From positions 345,029,636-345,093,635 of the forward strand of contig CM041776.1 in NCBI GenBank assembly GCA_023374045.1: a DNA stretch of 64,000 nucleotides. Reading direction: 5' to 3'. The position numbers and the translations under genes were made by a program. Origin of the DNA: Limonium bicolor (Eukaryota; Streptophyta; Magnoliopsida; Caryophyllales; Plumbaginaceae). The notes beneath the pieces are model-generated. The model worked only from the letters and a program-made list of their open reading frames with translations. It did no database searches and was not told the DNA's origin. Position 1 is the first letter of the stretch. Every line of letters starts with the position of its first letter. Shown here one piece after another: positions 1-11,137 of the stretch.

Positions 1-775
1 TTATGCTCCATTTTTCACATATATACATAAACAACAAATATTATAAGATTAGAAAACAATTATACAATAGCAATATCTATTAAAAAAATTCTTAAAAAAT
101 ATATATTTAATTTTGTGTTTTTATATTAATTCAACTTTTTTTTAAATTTATTCAACCAAATTAATACTCATATATTTATGAAATATTTTTATACAAGTAG
201 TGAATCATTTTATAAATAACTATATTATTAAAGTATATATTTAAAAAATGATAAAATAATGATACTCTAATATTAAAAAATAAATAACAAAAACAAATAC
301 AAATGACATACATGCATGCATGTAAGATATCTAATAAAAAATAAAAACTATGTCAATGGTGGGTGTGGAACGTCCAATGACGTGGATGGTGAGATTAAAA
401 AAAAAAAAAGTGGTTTCCGTCGTGTGACGGAAAAATAATGTCCGTCATGCAATTCTCGCCCATTTAATTCGGATATTACTTACATTGTAGTCGATGTATA
501 TAATAATTTTTTAAACTGCATAATAAACTTAATTTTTAAAATTAGTATTTTTACTTTATATAAATTGGACTATTATAAATCTTGTCAAATATAACTAACT
601 TGTAGCTAATAGAGATTGCTTAGACAAGATTTTTTTAGGAATTGAGCTCCCAGTATTCTAATTATGGAGTAGGCAGATTGGAAACGTACTTTTTTTTTAA
701 TAAAAAATGACTACTCAAATTTGAATGATGCTAGTTATTCAATCCCACCTTTCATTAAACTTCCATTACAACCTT

Positions 776-858
776 AGCATATACGTATAAACTTCAAACC
801 CCAAACCTACTTCCGGTAGCATATATGTATAAACTTCAACCCCAAACCTACTTCCGGA
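776..858. repeat. Tandem duplication, unit about 42 bp
   Basis: Two adjacent copies of a 41-42 bp unit containing the phrase CCCAAACCTACTTCCGG lie at 776-817 and 818-858. They differ at a few positions (TACGTA against TATGTA, and one A lost from an A run). This is a simple local duplication with no evident function. Confidence 0.8.
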
Positions 859-1951
859 AGTTTGTAATAAAGGCAAGATTACTATGAGCAATCGAAGCTT
901 CATGGCCGTTACAAGAGTAGCGAGACTAAATGTCAACCGTCATTTGTTCTAAAAGCGTGATGTGCTTCATGATGCAGCTTAGCACTAGGATACTAAGCGC
1001 TACTTCAAATAAGTACATACTTTGATGTGCATAACTAAAATGATAAATATAAAACCCGTCCATAAGAGGATAATCAAAAACAAAATATGTACTAGAGTAG
1101 ACTAGCACCCACGACCATCCTAGTATAGTTAAAAACACCATTAACGATACTTTACAAACTAAATAAACATGACACTTAAAATAAAATAACCAACACCGAA
1201 CTTGATCAATCACATGAGCCGTGTTCATGCTCATGCAACCTAGACATAAAACCATTATTTTCCTACATAAAAATGCCTTTATCTTTAAGATTAAAGGTGC
1301 CTATTATCTTGTGGATGGTTAGGATCTTGATAGAAACCGCACCCTTGTAAAAACTAGGGAGGAGAGGCAGACAAGATCATAAAATCATCAAGCATGAATG
1401 CTTGAGAGAGCTACAACCTTACTTCTGTTTCCAATATACAAAACCAAAGAGAGAAAGATCTCGCTCTTAATTACCAAGAAGAGCATAGAAACATTCGAGA
1501 GACAAAGATACAACTGGGTTCTTGACCACAATCCCCACAAAAGAGATTTTGAAATCTATAGAGCAAATGGAAAAAATATCCTTTAAAGAAGAGCGCAAGA
1601 TACAAGAAAGTTGAGTTCCTATCCCTCCTTGGTTCCTTGCGGCTAGAGAAAGGGAAAAAACCAAAGATCTAACAAGCCAAAGTTGAATGAGTTGTCCTCC
1701 TCCTAACCTACCTTTAGAGTTAGGTGGTTGAAGAGGTGCTTGACATGGGTTGGCTACTTTATACTGAGGGTGGTTTTGTGTTCGTGTTCCTCTTTGTTGG
1801 TGCAAGTGTTGGTAGCTGGTAATCACACACTAGATCAAGGGGAGAAAGTGATCAATATTGTCTAAGGTTGAGCCGGTCATAGTGATCTTTAGATCGTGTG
1901 ACAGTCCCCTTGATTCTAGGAGACCATTCATGATAAACGCTCATATCCTAA

Positions 1952-2404
1952 TTGATGCAGCAAGGGAAAAGATATTGCTCTGCCGAGCACACTATTTTTT
2001 ACATGACTCATAATGTGAACCAATTGGTAGGATTACAAGTTTGCTCTAGTATTGGTATTGCTGACCCTTCTATGCAAAAATCACCTTCAAACAAAAAACT
2101 AGAGGATTTTGCTGCTGCTTGCATGACTAAGGCCCCGGACAAGAGAAAGACCATATCTATTTTGATTCTCCCGGTTTGAAGAGCTATATGCAGAGTGCTA
2201 GTAACCCCTAAGTGAGTGTGAGTGAAACAGATTGTTGCTCAAGTTTGGCGGGTGAAGAGGATCTTGAGCCCGACACAAAGATGTCTTTTGGATCCTGGTA
2301 AGAATAGCGCTCCCAATTCAGCACGACGTAATGAACTCACATGATCAAGTGAAATTCTAACCAAAGATTATAAAGACGGGCAGCTGACTAAGAGGCAATC
2401 CAGT
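1952..2404 (+). other. Possible relic of an older LTR retrotransposon (LARD-1 target site)
   Basis: Not recognised with confidence. If LARD-1 and one GTTGA copy are removed, 2404 joins 19488, giving AGAGGCAATCCAG followed by a long T-rich stretch ending TTTTGTTTTTGGAG. From memory, the zone after pol in Athila/Tat gypsy elements reads like this, with a GGGAGGCAACCCA phrase then T-rich sequence. The 75-aa frame at 1952-2179 (centre KLEDFAAACMTKAPDKRK) may be a coding remnant. The resemblance is weak. Confidence 0.2.
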
Positions 2405-2409
2405 GTTGA
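2405..2409 (+). repeat. Left target-site duplication of LARD-1
   Basis: GTTGA lies immediately before the LTR start TGAAATACCCC and recurs exactly after the 3' LTR end at 19483-19487. A 5 bp duplication is usual for plant LTR retrotransposons. It shows that the 17 kb block is one insertion carrying a later nested insertion. Confidence 0.93.
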
Positions 2410-2520
2410 TGAAATACCCCGAACTTAATTAGGGTGATTAAATTAATCTAATACGATATTGAGGGCCTATTAGTGCCTAATGAATTTTGGTAAAAAGAAT
2501 AAATCCAAAAGAAACAAGAA

Positions 2521-2899
2521 AAACGCTAAATTGAGCGTTAAGTGACCATAAGAGGAATGCGACATCGACAAGAGTATTAAATGGGTTTGAATGGCTTAAT
2601 AAGGCCTAAATAATATATGGGAACAATTCCTGAAGAAAACGGATCCAAATAATGTATTAAGAACGCTAATAAAGCTTTAGCGCACGTTTTTCGAGAAAAC
2701 CCGAAAACGTGACTTTAAGTGGTCAAATGAACCCGTAAAAATTATAGTTCATTACATAACTGTAAATAAACATTAATAGGAGTATAATAGCCATTAAAAT
2801 TAAAGAAATGAGAAAATTCCGGAAAACGGGCCCAGTTAGTGAATAGTGCTTAAACCGGGTAAAATAACGAGCGTTTTCTGTAAAAGACGAAAAACGCTC
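2521..2899 (+). promoter_or_regulatory. U3 hairpin cluster of the LARD-1 5' LTR
   Basis: Four short inverted repeats built on AACGCT/AGCGTT or AACGTG/CACGTT cores: 2521-2540; 2664-2682 (CGCTAA...TTAGCG); 2683-2711 (CACGTTTT...AAAACGTG); 2869-2899 (GAGCGTTTT...AAAACGCTC). The last ends about 8 bp before a TATA-like box. The last three are also present in LARD-2, and the 2869-2899 hairpin with its flanks is identical across about 44 nt to the LARD-2 3' LTR, although the U3 is otherwise clearly diverged. Probable transcription-control sites; which factor might bind is unknown. Confidence 0.55.
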
Positions 2900-2906
2900 C
2901 AGCTTA

Positions 2907-2916
2907 CATATATATG
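2907..2916 (+). promoter_or_regulatory. Putative TATA box of the LARD-1 5' LTR
   Basis: CATATATATG lies about 0.5 kb into the LTR, just after the conserved hairpin, followed by a purine/pyrimidine-rich leader with CT tracts. LARD-2 has TATA-type sequences at the matching place. If it is the promoter, U3 is about 0.5 kb and R plus U5 nearly 3.9 kb. Confidence 0.5.
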
Positions 2917-4532
2917 TGGGCCGGTTTTAATTAGTGAGACAGCCCTCTCACACACTAAGCTAGTAAAGGAAGAAAGAAAAGAAAAAGAAAGAAAGGAAAA
3001 AGGTACAAAAAGTAGAACACTCTCTCTCCTCCCTCATTTCTCTTTTTCCCCTCTATTTCCTCTCTTCTTTCTTCCCAGCCGTTCTCTTCTTCTTCCCCAT
3101 GTCAGCCAATTTTCTTCCTCTCCTCCCATGGCTACTTCACCTTCTAGCTCATGCCCTAGCTTCATTAAAGCTCCAATCACAAAAATAATTACATATTCTT
3201 CTTCCTCTCATCACCCTCTATCATTCTCTTTTTTCAAAATTCGAAAAGGATGAACTTCATCCATATGGGTTTTCCCCATTGGAAGAGAAAATAGCATCAA
3301 TGTGTAGCTTGGAGCCTTCTCTCTCTCCTAAGGTAAAAAGATTCATGAAAAACTCATTCTTTCTCCATCTTGTAGAGCTGGCCGATTTTTTATCTCTCTC
3401 ACACCTTGTTTTCTTCTTGATTTTGAGCTTCAATTCAACCCTCCAATGGTGGTGGAATTTCCCTTTTGATTCAAGGGTGAGAACCCCTCTTAAAAGCTCC
3501 AAAGGTAAAACCCTAACTTTATGTTTTAAGCCCTTTAATTGAATTAGAATTTCCTAAGGGTTTAGATGATTAATTGAATGCATCTGTGAGTTTCTTGAAT
3601 GTTGGGATGGAGTTTGGCAACTCCATCCCCACTTGACCGAATTTGAGAAGAAGAGGAGCAAGAGGAGAATTAAAGGGAAAATTGTAAATTAAGGTAAGAA
3701 ATATACCTTAAACTTTGTTTTGATTGCTTTGGAAATTGGGATGGGTGAAATTAAATAATGAACCCAAATTATGTGAAATAAAGTAGTTGGTTGAAGTTGA
3801 GGGAAATTGTGGATTGTTGTTTGAATTAAGGGCTTAAGTGTCAAGCTTTTGAGCTATTGTGTTTATTGTGCTTTATGGAATTTGAATGAGGTTGGTGGAT
3901 TCATTGTGTGCTGGTAGGACCCTTGTATGGGTGTGGCAAGTTTAGGATTGGAAATGGTGAAAAAGATGAGCTTAGACATGTAAGGTTTATGGGGAGGTTA
4001 TAACAAAATTTTGGTAGAAAAACTAGTGTTTTAAGGTGACTTAGTGAATTGGAGAACCTAGGTGTTTGTAGTGTTGTTTAGAGTTGAGTGATATCCTTGA
4101 AATGGCATTTGGGGAACTAGAAAGAGAAGGGTAAAAATCTGTAGCAAAAAGGTATTGAAGTGCTTTGGAAAAGCTAGAAAAAGTTAGTGTTATAATAGTA
4201 GAAATGAGAGTTGGACTTGGGTTTTAGAATGGTATATATCTAGGAATGAATTGATATGGTCATGGAGTGATTTGGTAAGTTTGGTAGGAGGTAAGAACTA
4301 GCAAGAAGAAGCTAGAAATGCACTAGTGTGCAAAATGAGAAAATGGGAATGAAATTTTGTAGAAAATGAGCAGGAATTGGAGTAAGGGTTTAACCAAGGA
4401 TTTGAAGTGGTTTAGTGCATGTTTTAAGGTGTTTAATTATGTAGGAAACTTGTGGAAAGTTTATGGAAAGTTTGAGGGTGGTTTAAGGGTTGATTAGGGG
4501 TTAAAAAATGACCTTAATAGCAGTTTTTAGCA

Positions 4533-4707
4533 GGGTCCGGACCTAGGATATGTACCAAGTCCCGGACCGCATCAAAAAAACTTGCCGAGAATGAATGCAG
4601 GAATTGGTCCGGGACTTAAGTCCAGGACCAAGTCCCGGACCAGGTGTAAAATTGTGCCGAAAGTTGATTTCTGTATTGGTCCGGGACCAGGTCCTGGACC
4701 ACCCCCA
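4533..4707 (+). repeat. GC-rich palindrome island in the LARD-1 5' LTR
   Basis: About 175 bp packed with variants of GGTCCGGGACC (for example GGGTCCGGACC, AAGTCCCGGACC, GGTCCTGGACC), each partly self-complementary, inside an AT-rich LTR. It recurs at 17226-17413 in the 3' LTR. Short open frames across it on both strands are by-products of the repeats (proline/glycine runs). Confidence 0.8.
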
Positions 4708-5374
4708 GAATTCACCCGTGAGTACTTTTTAGGCTTTAAAACATGGGGATTGATTGGTATTGGTTTTAGATTATGTTTAGGAGTTGTTTGGTGACCTTTA
4801 TAGGTCCTAATAAGTGTAAACAAGTTTGAGGAATGATTGAGAAAGTTGTGAGTTTAAGTACATTAAGTAAACCGAAATAACGGGATAACGGGGAAGTACG
4901 GGAGTAGCAATTATGTACCTACCGTAACGCCTTAATATTAATTGAACCATTTGACATGAAAATAGTGGTTCAAGAGTAAGACACGAGGAACGAGTGTGAG
5001 CCAAGGAACGTGAGAACACCCGGTGAAGTTAACCCTGGTGAAAGGTATGATTTCCTCATGCTCTGTATCCTAACTTGGTTACCTGATTTGTGTGCTTGTT
5101 AGATTGTGTGATCACCTAACAAGATAAATGCACGAATCGGATTGTGTGCACTTATTAGTGCTTGTATGGTATTGTTGTTTGTTGGATTGTATTCTTTCAA
5201 CTAAAGTTTGTATAATTCATGAAATGTGAGTTGTGAATGAATTGCTTGAATGTTGATTGTGTATGGTAGTGCGACTCATAGTTGAGTCTTGATTGATTAG
5301 TGACTCGAAGAACGAGTCGTGTTGTGAAATAATGGAAACGAGGTAACACACGAAAACCATCGATCAATGGACAA

Positions 5375-7434
5375 CTAAGGAATTAGTTGAGGATGGGTTA
5401 ACTCAAAACCCACAACGCCAAAGGGCAGTAGTACCCAAATACTATAGTTAGACAACTAGGAGAGTCATCAGCATGCTTATACCAAAGGACTACGACGTAG
5501 CTCATAAGGATTAGCCAAACCTCGGTAACCACCGCAAGGTGTGGGAACGGGCTATGAAGCAAGGTACATGGAGTACCACAAGGATCGGAAAGCACCCGAA
5601 TCAACGACAACCTTGTCAAGATCGTTGAGAGGCTACTTGCCGTACTCAGGAGATTGATCATGAAGATCAAAAATGGATGGAAGATCCAATAAAATCACCA
5701 AGTATGGATGGAAAACAATACCGTAACCGGCACAAGTTAACCTGAAAACCGACGTACCCGCACACTTGCCGAGGCAAGTGCAACAACTACAAGGAAATTG
5801 GAAGACGTTTAACGACTAACAGGTGCTTACTAAAGTACCACCATGACAATGGAAGCAAAGGCAGAATTACGGAACCTAAGAACTTGAAGGAGGAAACCCT
5901 GGAAAGGCCTAACGGCCTGACCATTATATTAACGAACATACCAGTCAGCAGGAAGCTGGACTTGGTCAAAACCCTAGACCTGGCAGCACCATGGAGATTT
6001 TCTTTCAAGCTCAAGATTTCTATTTCAAAACCCATAATTTTTCTTTCAAAACCACAACTTTCTTTTAAACCTCAAATTTTTAAAACCAAACCAAAAGAAT
6101 TACTATAAGTATCATAGAATAATACAAGAGGATCCGACAATAGAATACTTCACCTAGGCGTGTGACGAGCACTACGAGTGTACCCAATTACGGGATGTGG
6201 GACGACGCACTCCAAAGGAGCTTGCGGGCTTGACAAACCCTTTTGTGAGTTAGTCAGGTAAGTGGTAACATACCAATAAGGTACCCCACATATGTATACA
6301 TGTGTACGAACACGGGAAGTAGTCAGCTCCGCTCTACGGACCATAAGTGAATACAAATCTGAACAGTTGGACACCTCGAACGATCGAAGAATCAAGTAAG
6401 CTTACCGAGCAAAAAGGAGTCAAGAACTTACTCCAGGAGGACGATTAAGAGTTAAAAGTGCGAGAAGCACTAGTAATTGATCAAAGACATTGGATATGTC
6501 TCAAGGATATCGAAGCAAAAGCATATTAGCCGGAATGCATACCGGTCTAAACAGTAAGGCAGCGCCTAACCTGAACACACCAATGTTCAAGGAACAAAGT
6601 GAAGTACCCAAAGTGATCATCTAAGGTACCGGAGGATACCGATCACCACCAAAGGAAATACCAAACTGGTTAAAACCTTAAGGGAAGCACACACGTTCTA
6701 CCCTAAGGACGGGAGACATTGTAACCCTAAATGGGACAATTTGGAATCCAGAACCGCAATGCGGAGTAAATTAAACATTCTCATAAATGTTAGCCAAAGG
6801 TAATGGCATAACTGAGCAACACCCAGGAGCGATCCTTGAAGGGTGTATAACAATGTCGTGATAAAGACACAAGAATTACAACGAACACTCGGTTAGAACA
6901 CCGAAGGGATCCCACTTACTAGGGGATACCCTAAATTTGTAAATGATACCGATCAATACCAAGATACTTAAAGGGCATCCAACGGACGGAAGCGTGATGC
7001 AATGATCCTTATCATGGAGCCCAGTGTTACCTCCAAACCAATTTACGGTTATGGAGAAGCAATGCTTGTAAACAGCCTAAGATGAGCAGAGCTCTAGGCA
7101 ACGAGGCTAGTATGCCGAGTAACTATTATAATACATAATTCAATGGTTGCAAAACCATTGTGAACTATATGCAGAGTTGTCAAGAATGACACCAGTAAAG
7201 GGTCTAATAACCAACGAGCAAAGATACCCCTCGTTATTGCGATACCGCAAAAGCGGAGAACATACGGATCCCAAAGAAGAGGATACCATCAATAAATGTC
7301 TGAAAATATAGCTCTTTCAGAACTACTAATGTAGTGAAGCGTGAACATACAATTATCGCCAAGCAATGTGTAAGATAAGCTTTGATAGCAATTATTGAAA
7401 ACCAAGGAGTAATCGGTTAAGAAGAAATAGCACA
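5375..7434 (+). other. LARD-1 internal region, left part
   Basis: Non-coding interior between the truncated 5' LTR and the copia insertion. It is homologous in reverse complement to LARD-2 from about 43.1 kb downward. For example, the CAATTACGGGATGTGGG segment near 6185 and the CAAACC/TTTTAAA-rich segment near 6000-6110 both have counterparts at 42.5-42.7 kb. No frame longer than 90 aa occurs. No PBS is present, in agreement with the deletion at 5374. Confidence 0.7.
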
Positions 7435-7439
7435 TGTGG
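7435..7439. repeat. Left target-site duplication of the copia element
   Basis: TGTGG immediately precedes the element and recurs at 12843-12847 immediately after it, both inside LARD-1 internal sequence. Confidence 0.95.
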
Positions 7440-7722
7440 TGTTGTAATTTATGCTACCCCTAACCTAGCCACCGCAAGCTAAACCCAGAACTAGGGTTTG
7501 CAATCTCATGAGGAAGGAAACAGACGAGAGAGAGAAACAAGAAAACTCTCAAGACTTTTTGATTAGATGAAATGCCAAAAGTACTGTACAAGAATATATA
7601 CACCCCTAAAGAGCCGTTACAACATAACCCAACATACACACTAACACAATACTACCGTTACATCTTTACATAAATAAAACGCAGCACCTTAACTTAAACA
7701 AATCCTAAGCCCAACTCCAACA
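7440..7722 (-). repeat. 3' LTR of the copia element
   Basis: 283 bp, from TGTTGTAATTTATG to CTAAGCCCAACTCCAACA on the + strand. It differs from 12560-12842 at 7500, 7508, 7516 and 7712, all transitions (98.6% identity). The polypurine tract abuts its right side, which marks it as the 3' LTR of a - strand element. Confidence 0.97.
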
Positions 7723-7731
7723 TCCCCCCTC
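7723..7731 (-). other. Polypurine tract of the copia element
   Basis: Read on the - strand, the G-run GAGGGGGGA directly precedes the LTR. This is the usual plus-strand priming site for reverse transcription. Confidence 0.88.
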
Positions 7732-7772
7732 AAATCGTGCAGGGACTGCAAGATTTGAACCTACAACAGAAA

Positions 7773-8951
7773 CTACCCATGATCCTGGGTACTCCTCATT
7801 CCCATCTTTCTTATCAAAATCGGATACTTCTTCCCAGCCAAAGGTTTAGTCAGGAGATCTGTAAGCTGGTCCATAGAAGAAACAAAATCTACCGTGATCA
7901 AACCACCCTGAAGCTTTTCCCGCACAAAATGCACATCCAATTCGATGTGTTTTGTCCTTTCATGCAGAACTGGGTTTCTTGCAATGTGAATAGCTGACTG
8001 GCTGTCTGACTTGACTGGAACCGGCGTTATGTTTTGCACTCCCAGTTCATTCAACAACCTTGTAAGCCAACTGAGCTCGGCTGTGACCTGCCTCATAGCT
8101 CTATACTCAGATTCTGCAGAAGACAAAGCAACAGTGGTTTGTTTTTTAGATTTCCAGGACAGTGGACTTCCCCTAAAACAGATAAAGTACCCACTTATAG
8201 ACCTCCTAGTGTTTGGGTAATCAGCCCAATCTACATCACAGTAACTTACTAGATCAAAAGCTTTACTGTTATTAAACAATAACCCATACCCAGCAGTACC
8301 CTTGACGTATCTAAGAGTATGCAAGGCTGCTTGATAATGAGTGACACAAGGCGCATCCAAAAACTGACTCAGAACCTGAATAGCATAACACAAATCTGGT
8401 CTACTGTGTGAGAGAAAGTTCAACTTTCCTACTAGTTTCCTATAAACACTAGGATCTTTCAGAAGCTCCCCTTCATTTCTCCTCAATTTACAGTTAACAT
8501 CTAAAGGGTTCGCAGCAGATCTCAGATTTTCACATCCAAACTCTTTAACCAGACTGTCACAATACCTCTTTTGTAACATTAAAATTCCATCAGAACAATA
8601 GAAAAACTGCATACCCAGGAAATAACTAAGACCTCCTAAATCCTTAATCTTAAATCTCTTATCAAGCTCAAACTTTATCCTCTTAATTAAAGCATCATCA
8701 TCCCCTGTAACCAAAATGTCATCAACATATACAACCAGAAAGCATACTTTGTTATCAGTTTCCTTTGTGAATAGAGAATAGTCATTCAAAGATTGCTTGA
8801 AACCCAAAGAGAAGAGAAAATTGCTAAACTTCTCATGCCACTGCCTAGACGCCTGTTTCAGGCCATACAATGACTTTCTTAACTTACAAACCTTCCCAGA
8901 TTTCTCTAGCTTATGTCCCTCAGGAATTTCCATAAAAACATCTTCATGCAA
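7773..8951 (-). pseudogene. copia RT C-terminal half and RNase H
   Basis: 392-codon open frame. SLYGLKQASRQW (residues 27-38) and YVDD (75-78, RT catalytic aspartates) identify the palm of a copia reverse transcriptase. The conserved RNase H follows, with the CDVDWA segment and the SSAESEYRAM segment, both typical of copia elements, and the frame ends at the usual position near the 3' LTR. The annotated Met is only the first ATG in the frame: conserved sequence INNAFLHGDL continues upstream to about 8985, where a frameshift separates it from the RT N-terminal part. Confidence 0.95.
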
Positions 8952-8980
8952 ATCCCCGTGGAGAAAAGCATTGTTGATGT

Positions 8981-9616
8981 CTAACCTATGTGCCAGCCCC
9001 TCTTCACAGCAACAGAAACCAAAGCTTTAATAGTGGTGAACTTAACAACCGGAGAGAAGGTTTCTAGATAATCTACCCCATATTTCTGTGTATAACCTTT
9101 AGCCACTAGCCTTGCCTTATACCTCTCTAGAGAACCATCAGCATGAAGTTTTACCTTGTAAACCCACTTACATCTAATGGCTTTCTTACCTAAGGGTAGA
9201 TCAACAATGTCCCACGTTTTATTCTTCTCTAGGGCCCTAAATTCCTCATCCATAGCATTAATCCAATTTACATTACTAACAGCTTCAGAGAAAGAAGAGG
9301 GCTCAATTAGATTAGTGATGGCATTACTATAATGATCACAACAACCAGAATCAGCAGCAAAGGCATAAAAAGTACTTCTACTCAAAGCAGATGAAGCAAT
9401 TGTTTCTTTCTCATTTATGCATATAGTGTCACCATTACTCACACAGTTATCATGATCAAACATAGCACAAGCAGTTCTAGTCATCCTATCCTTCAAGATT
9501 TCAGAGAAACAATCTGTAAAAGACTTAACAGAGAGAGATTTATCAGAGAAGTTTCTATCAGAGGTTTTATCAGAGAAAGACTTATCTTCTTTGTACTTGG
9601 TGGACTGGCCAACCAC
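8981..9616 (-). pseudogene. copia RT N-terminal part
   Basis: 211-codon frame. The linker after integrase leads into the RT start ([21 protein letters not shown]), then KWVYKVK and [12 protein letters not shown], all conserved in copia RT. It ends at a stop right after VKRGWHIG because a frameshift near 8985 throws it out of phase with the rest of RT. Its own upstream end is also out of frame with integrase, with a break near 9645. Confidence 0.93.
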
Positions 9617-10989
9617 ATACTCCTCCAGGTATCTTGGAGGATGCTCTCTCTGTGAGATCTTCTTACTTCAGCCCCTTGCTCAGATTGCTGATCTGTTTCT
9701 CCAACCTCATTATCAGGGTTAAGTGGCTGAGGTTCTGCAACCATTTCTTCGTGCCTTTCTGTTTCTTCTTCCAGGGTGTGTATTTCTTTAGAGACCCTTG
9801 TATCAATATCAGAATTCTCCTGGATTCTTGGAATCCTTTCCGTCTCATCATCATCATTGAAAAACTCATAATAAAACGGGTTAGCATTAGCATCAGGTTG
9901 ATTTCCAGATATGTCCCCATGATGCTCATTCGCTGTTTCTCTAAAGGGATACAAATTCTCATGAAATACAACATCCCTGTTAATAATTATTTTATTATTA
10001 TCAAGATCTAGGACATTGTAACCCTTCTTCCCATGGGGATACCCAAGAAAAATACCTTTAACAGATTTTGGTGCAAACTTATCATACTGTGGTTTGTTTA
10101 TGTTAGCAAAACAAAGACAACCAAAGCATCTCAAATAGTCATAGTCTGGTTTTGTTCCAAAAACAATTTCATATGGACTCTTATTTTGAATACTCTTCAA
10201 GGGCATCCTATTTATGAGAAAAGTAGCAGTCAAAATACTTTCACCCCAAAAATTAAGAGGAAGATTAGAGTGAAACATCAAAGATCTAGCAGTTTCCAAA
10301 ATATGCCTATGTTTTCTTTCAACTATTTTGTTTTGCTGTGGAGTATGAATGCAGGTTGTTTGATGCACAATGCCATTATTTTTAAGGAAATCAGAAGCAA
10401 GTCTGGAACTACCAAGTTCATAGGCATTATCAGTTCTCAAAATTTTGACCCTTTTATTGAATCGATTTTGAATCATCTTGAAAAATTGAATGATTATGTC
10501 AAAAGACTCAGCCTTAGTAGCACACAAATGAGTCCAAGTGGCCCTACTTCTATCATCAACCAATGTAAGAAAATAGGAAAAGCCATCGTAAGTTCTGGTC
10601 CTGTAGGGACCCCATAGGTCAGCATGAATGAGATCAAACAACTCATAGGTTTTAAGAGAATCAGAGACAAAAGGTAATCTGTGACTCTTTGATTTAGAAC
10701 ATGGTTCACAAACAAACTGTTTATTTCCTTCAGATTGATCTATTAACCCAATCTTTACAATTTTGTCTCTGGGCATGTGCCCAAGCCTATGATGCCACAA
10801 GGCTACTTTGTTTTTACAATCAAAACCTAAACTGAAGTTTTTGTCTATACAACCACAGAACTCAGAATTCCTCTCAACTTTTCTACCTATCTCAGAATCT
10901 AGCATAAAGGCCTCTGTTGAGTTTCCCCACTTGCACAAAGCTATTTCTTTCACAATCCTGGTAAAAGCAAGATTTGGAATCAAAGACAA
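9493..10989 (-). pseudogene. copia GAG-pre-integrase and integrase
   Basis: 498-codon frame. The LWHHRLGHMP motif and the CEPCSKSKSHRLPF motif form the zinc-binding N-terminal module. The catalytic D,D,E positions are in DLWGP, LRTDNAYE and VERKHRHILETA. The copia-type C-terminal module (KGIFLGYPHGKKGY) follows. The first about 28 and last about 50 residues are out-of-frame read-through. At the 3' end the true frame is lost in an AGAGAGAG run near 9645, which fits a 2 bp gain or 1 bp loss. At the 5' end the frame joins protease through a shift near 10900. Confidence 0.95.
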
Positions 10990-11137
10990 ATCTACAATTC
11001 ATATCATGAGATAACTTACTTATGGAAACCAAATTAAATCTGAATGCAGGAACATATAAAACGTTTTTCAAAATGATCAAAGCATTAATCCTAACTTCTC
11101 CCAAAATCGTGACATATTGGGGATGCCCATCAGGCAT
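10892..11137 (-). pseudogene. copia protease C-terminal segment
   Basis: 81-codon frame with the conserved run KNVLYVPAFRFNLVSISKL that joins protease to GAG-pre-integrase. Frameshifts bound it at both ends: near 11140 (from the catalytic DSGA part) and near 10900 (to integrase). Confidence 0.9.

Larger units (their letters stand above)
1..2404. other. AT-rich flank without a recognisable gene
   Basis: The first 925 bases are strongly AT-rich, with A/T runs and short ATAT stretches. From about 926 to 2404 composition is more balanced, but both strands hold only short open frames (109 aa on the - strand at 926-1255, 119 aa on the - strand at 1467-1826, 75 aa on the + strand at 1952-2179). None shows a domain I recognise. 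Nothing here supports a functional gene. Confidence 0.6.
2410..5374 (+). repeat. 5' LTR of LARD-1, 3'-truncated
   Basis: It matches 15085-18080 of the 3' LTR throughout, with small indels and an estimated mid-90s percent identity. Similarity stops abruptly after the phrase CAATGGACAA at 5374. The remaining 1.4 kb of the LTR, the primer-binding site and an estimated 0.4-0.6 kb of leader are absent by comparison with LARD-2. The lost part includes the LTR end where the minus strand would be primed, so this copy cannot reverse-transcribe itself. Confidence 0.85.

Noticed and set aside
414..433. Perfect hairpin TTTCCGTC-GTGT-GACGGAAA after an A run
   Set aside because: Could be a MITE end or terminator-like hairpin, but no second end, duplication or gene is nearby.
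2846..3542. Frames of 135 and 87 aa in the LARD-1 5' LTR, with CCATGG start context
   Set aside because: They lie in the CT-rich leader of an LTR. The CCATGG context is kept in both LTRs, but the frames are not kept intact in the 3' LTR, show no domain and come from low-complexity sequence.
9634..10617. Frames of 125 and 194 aa on the + strand
   Set aside because: They are antisense to the copia integrase, whose motifs establish the - strand as coding.
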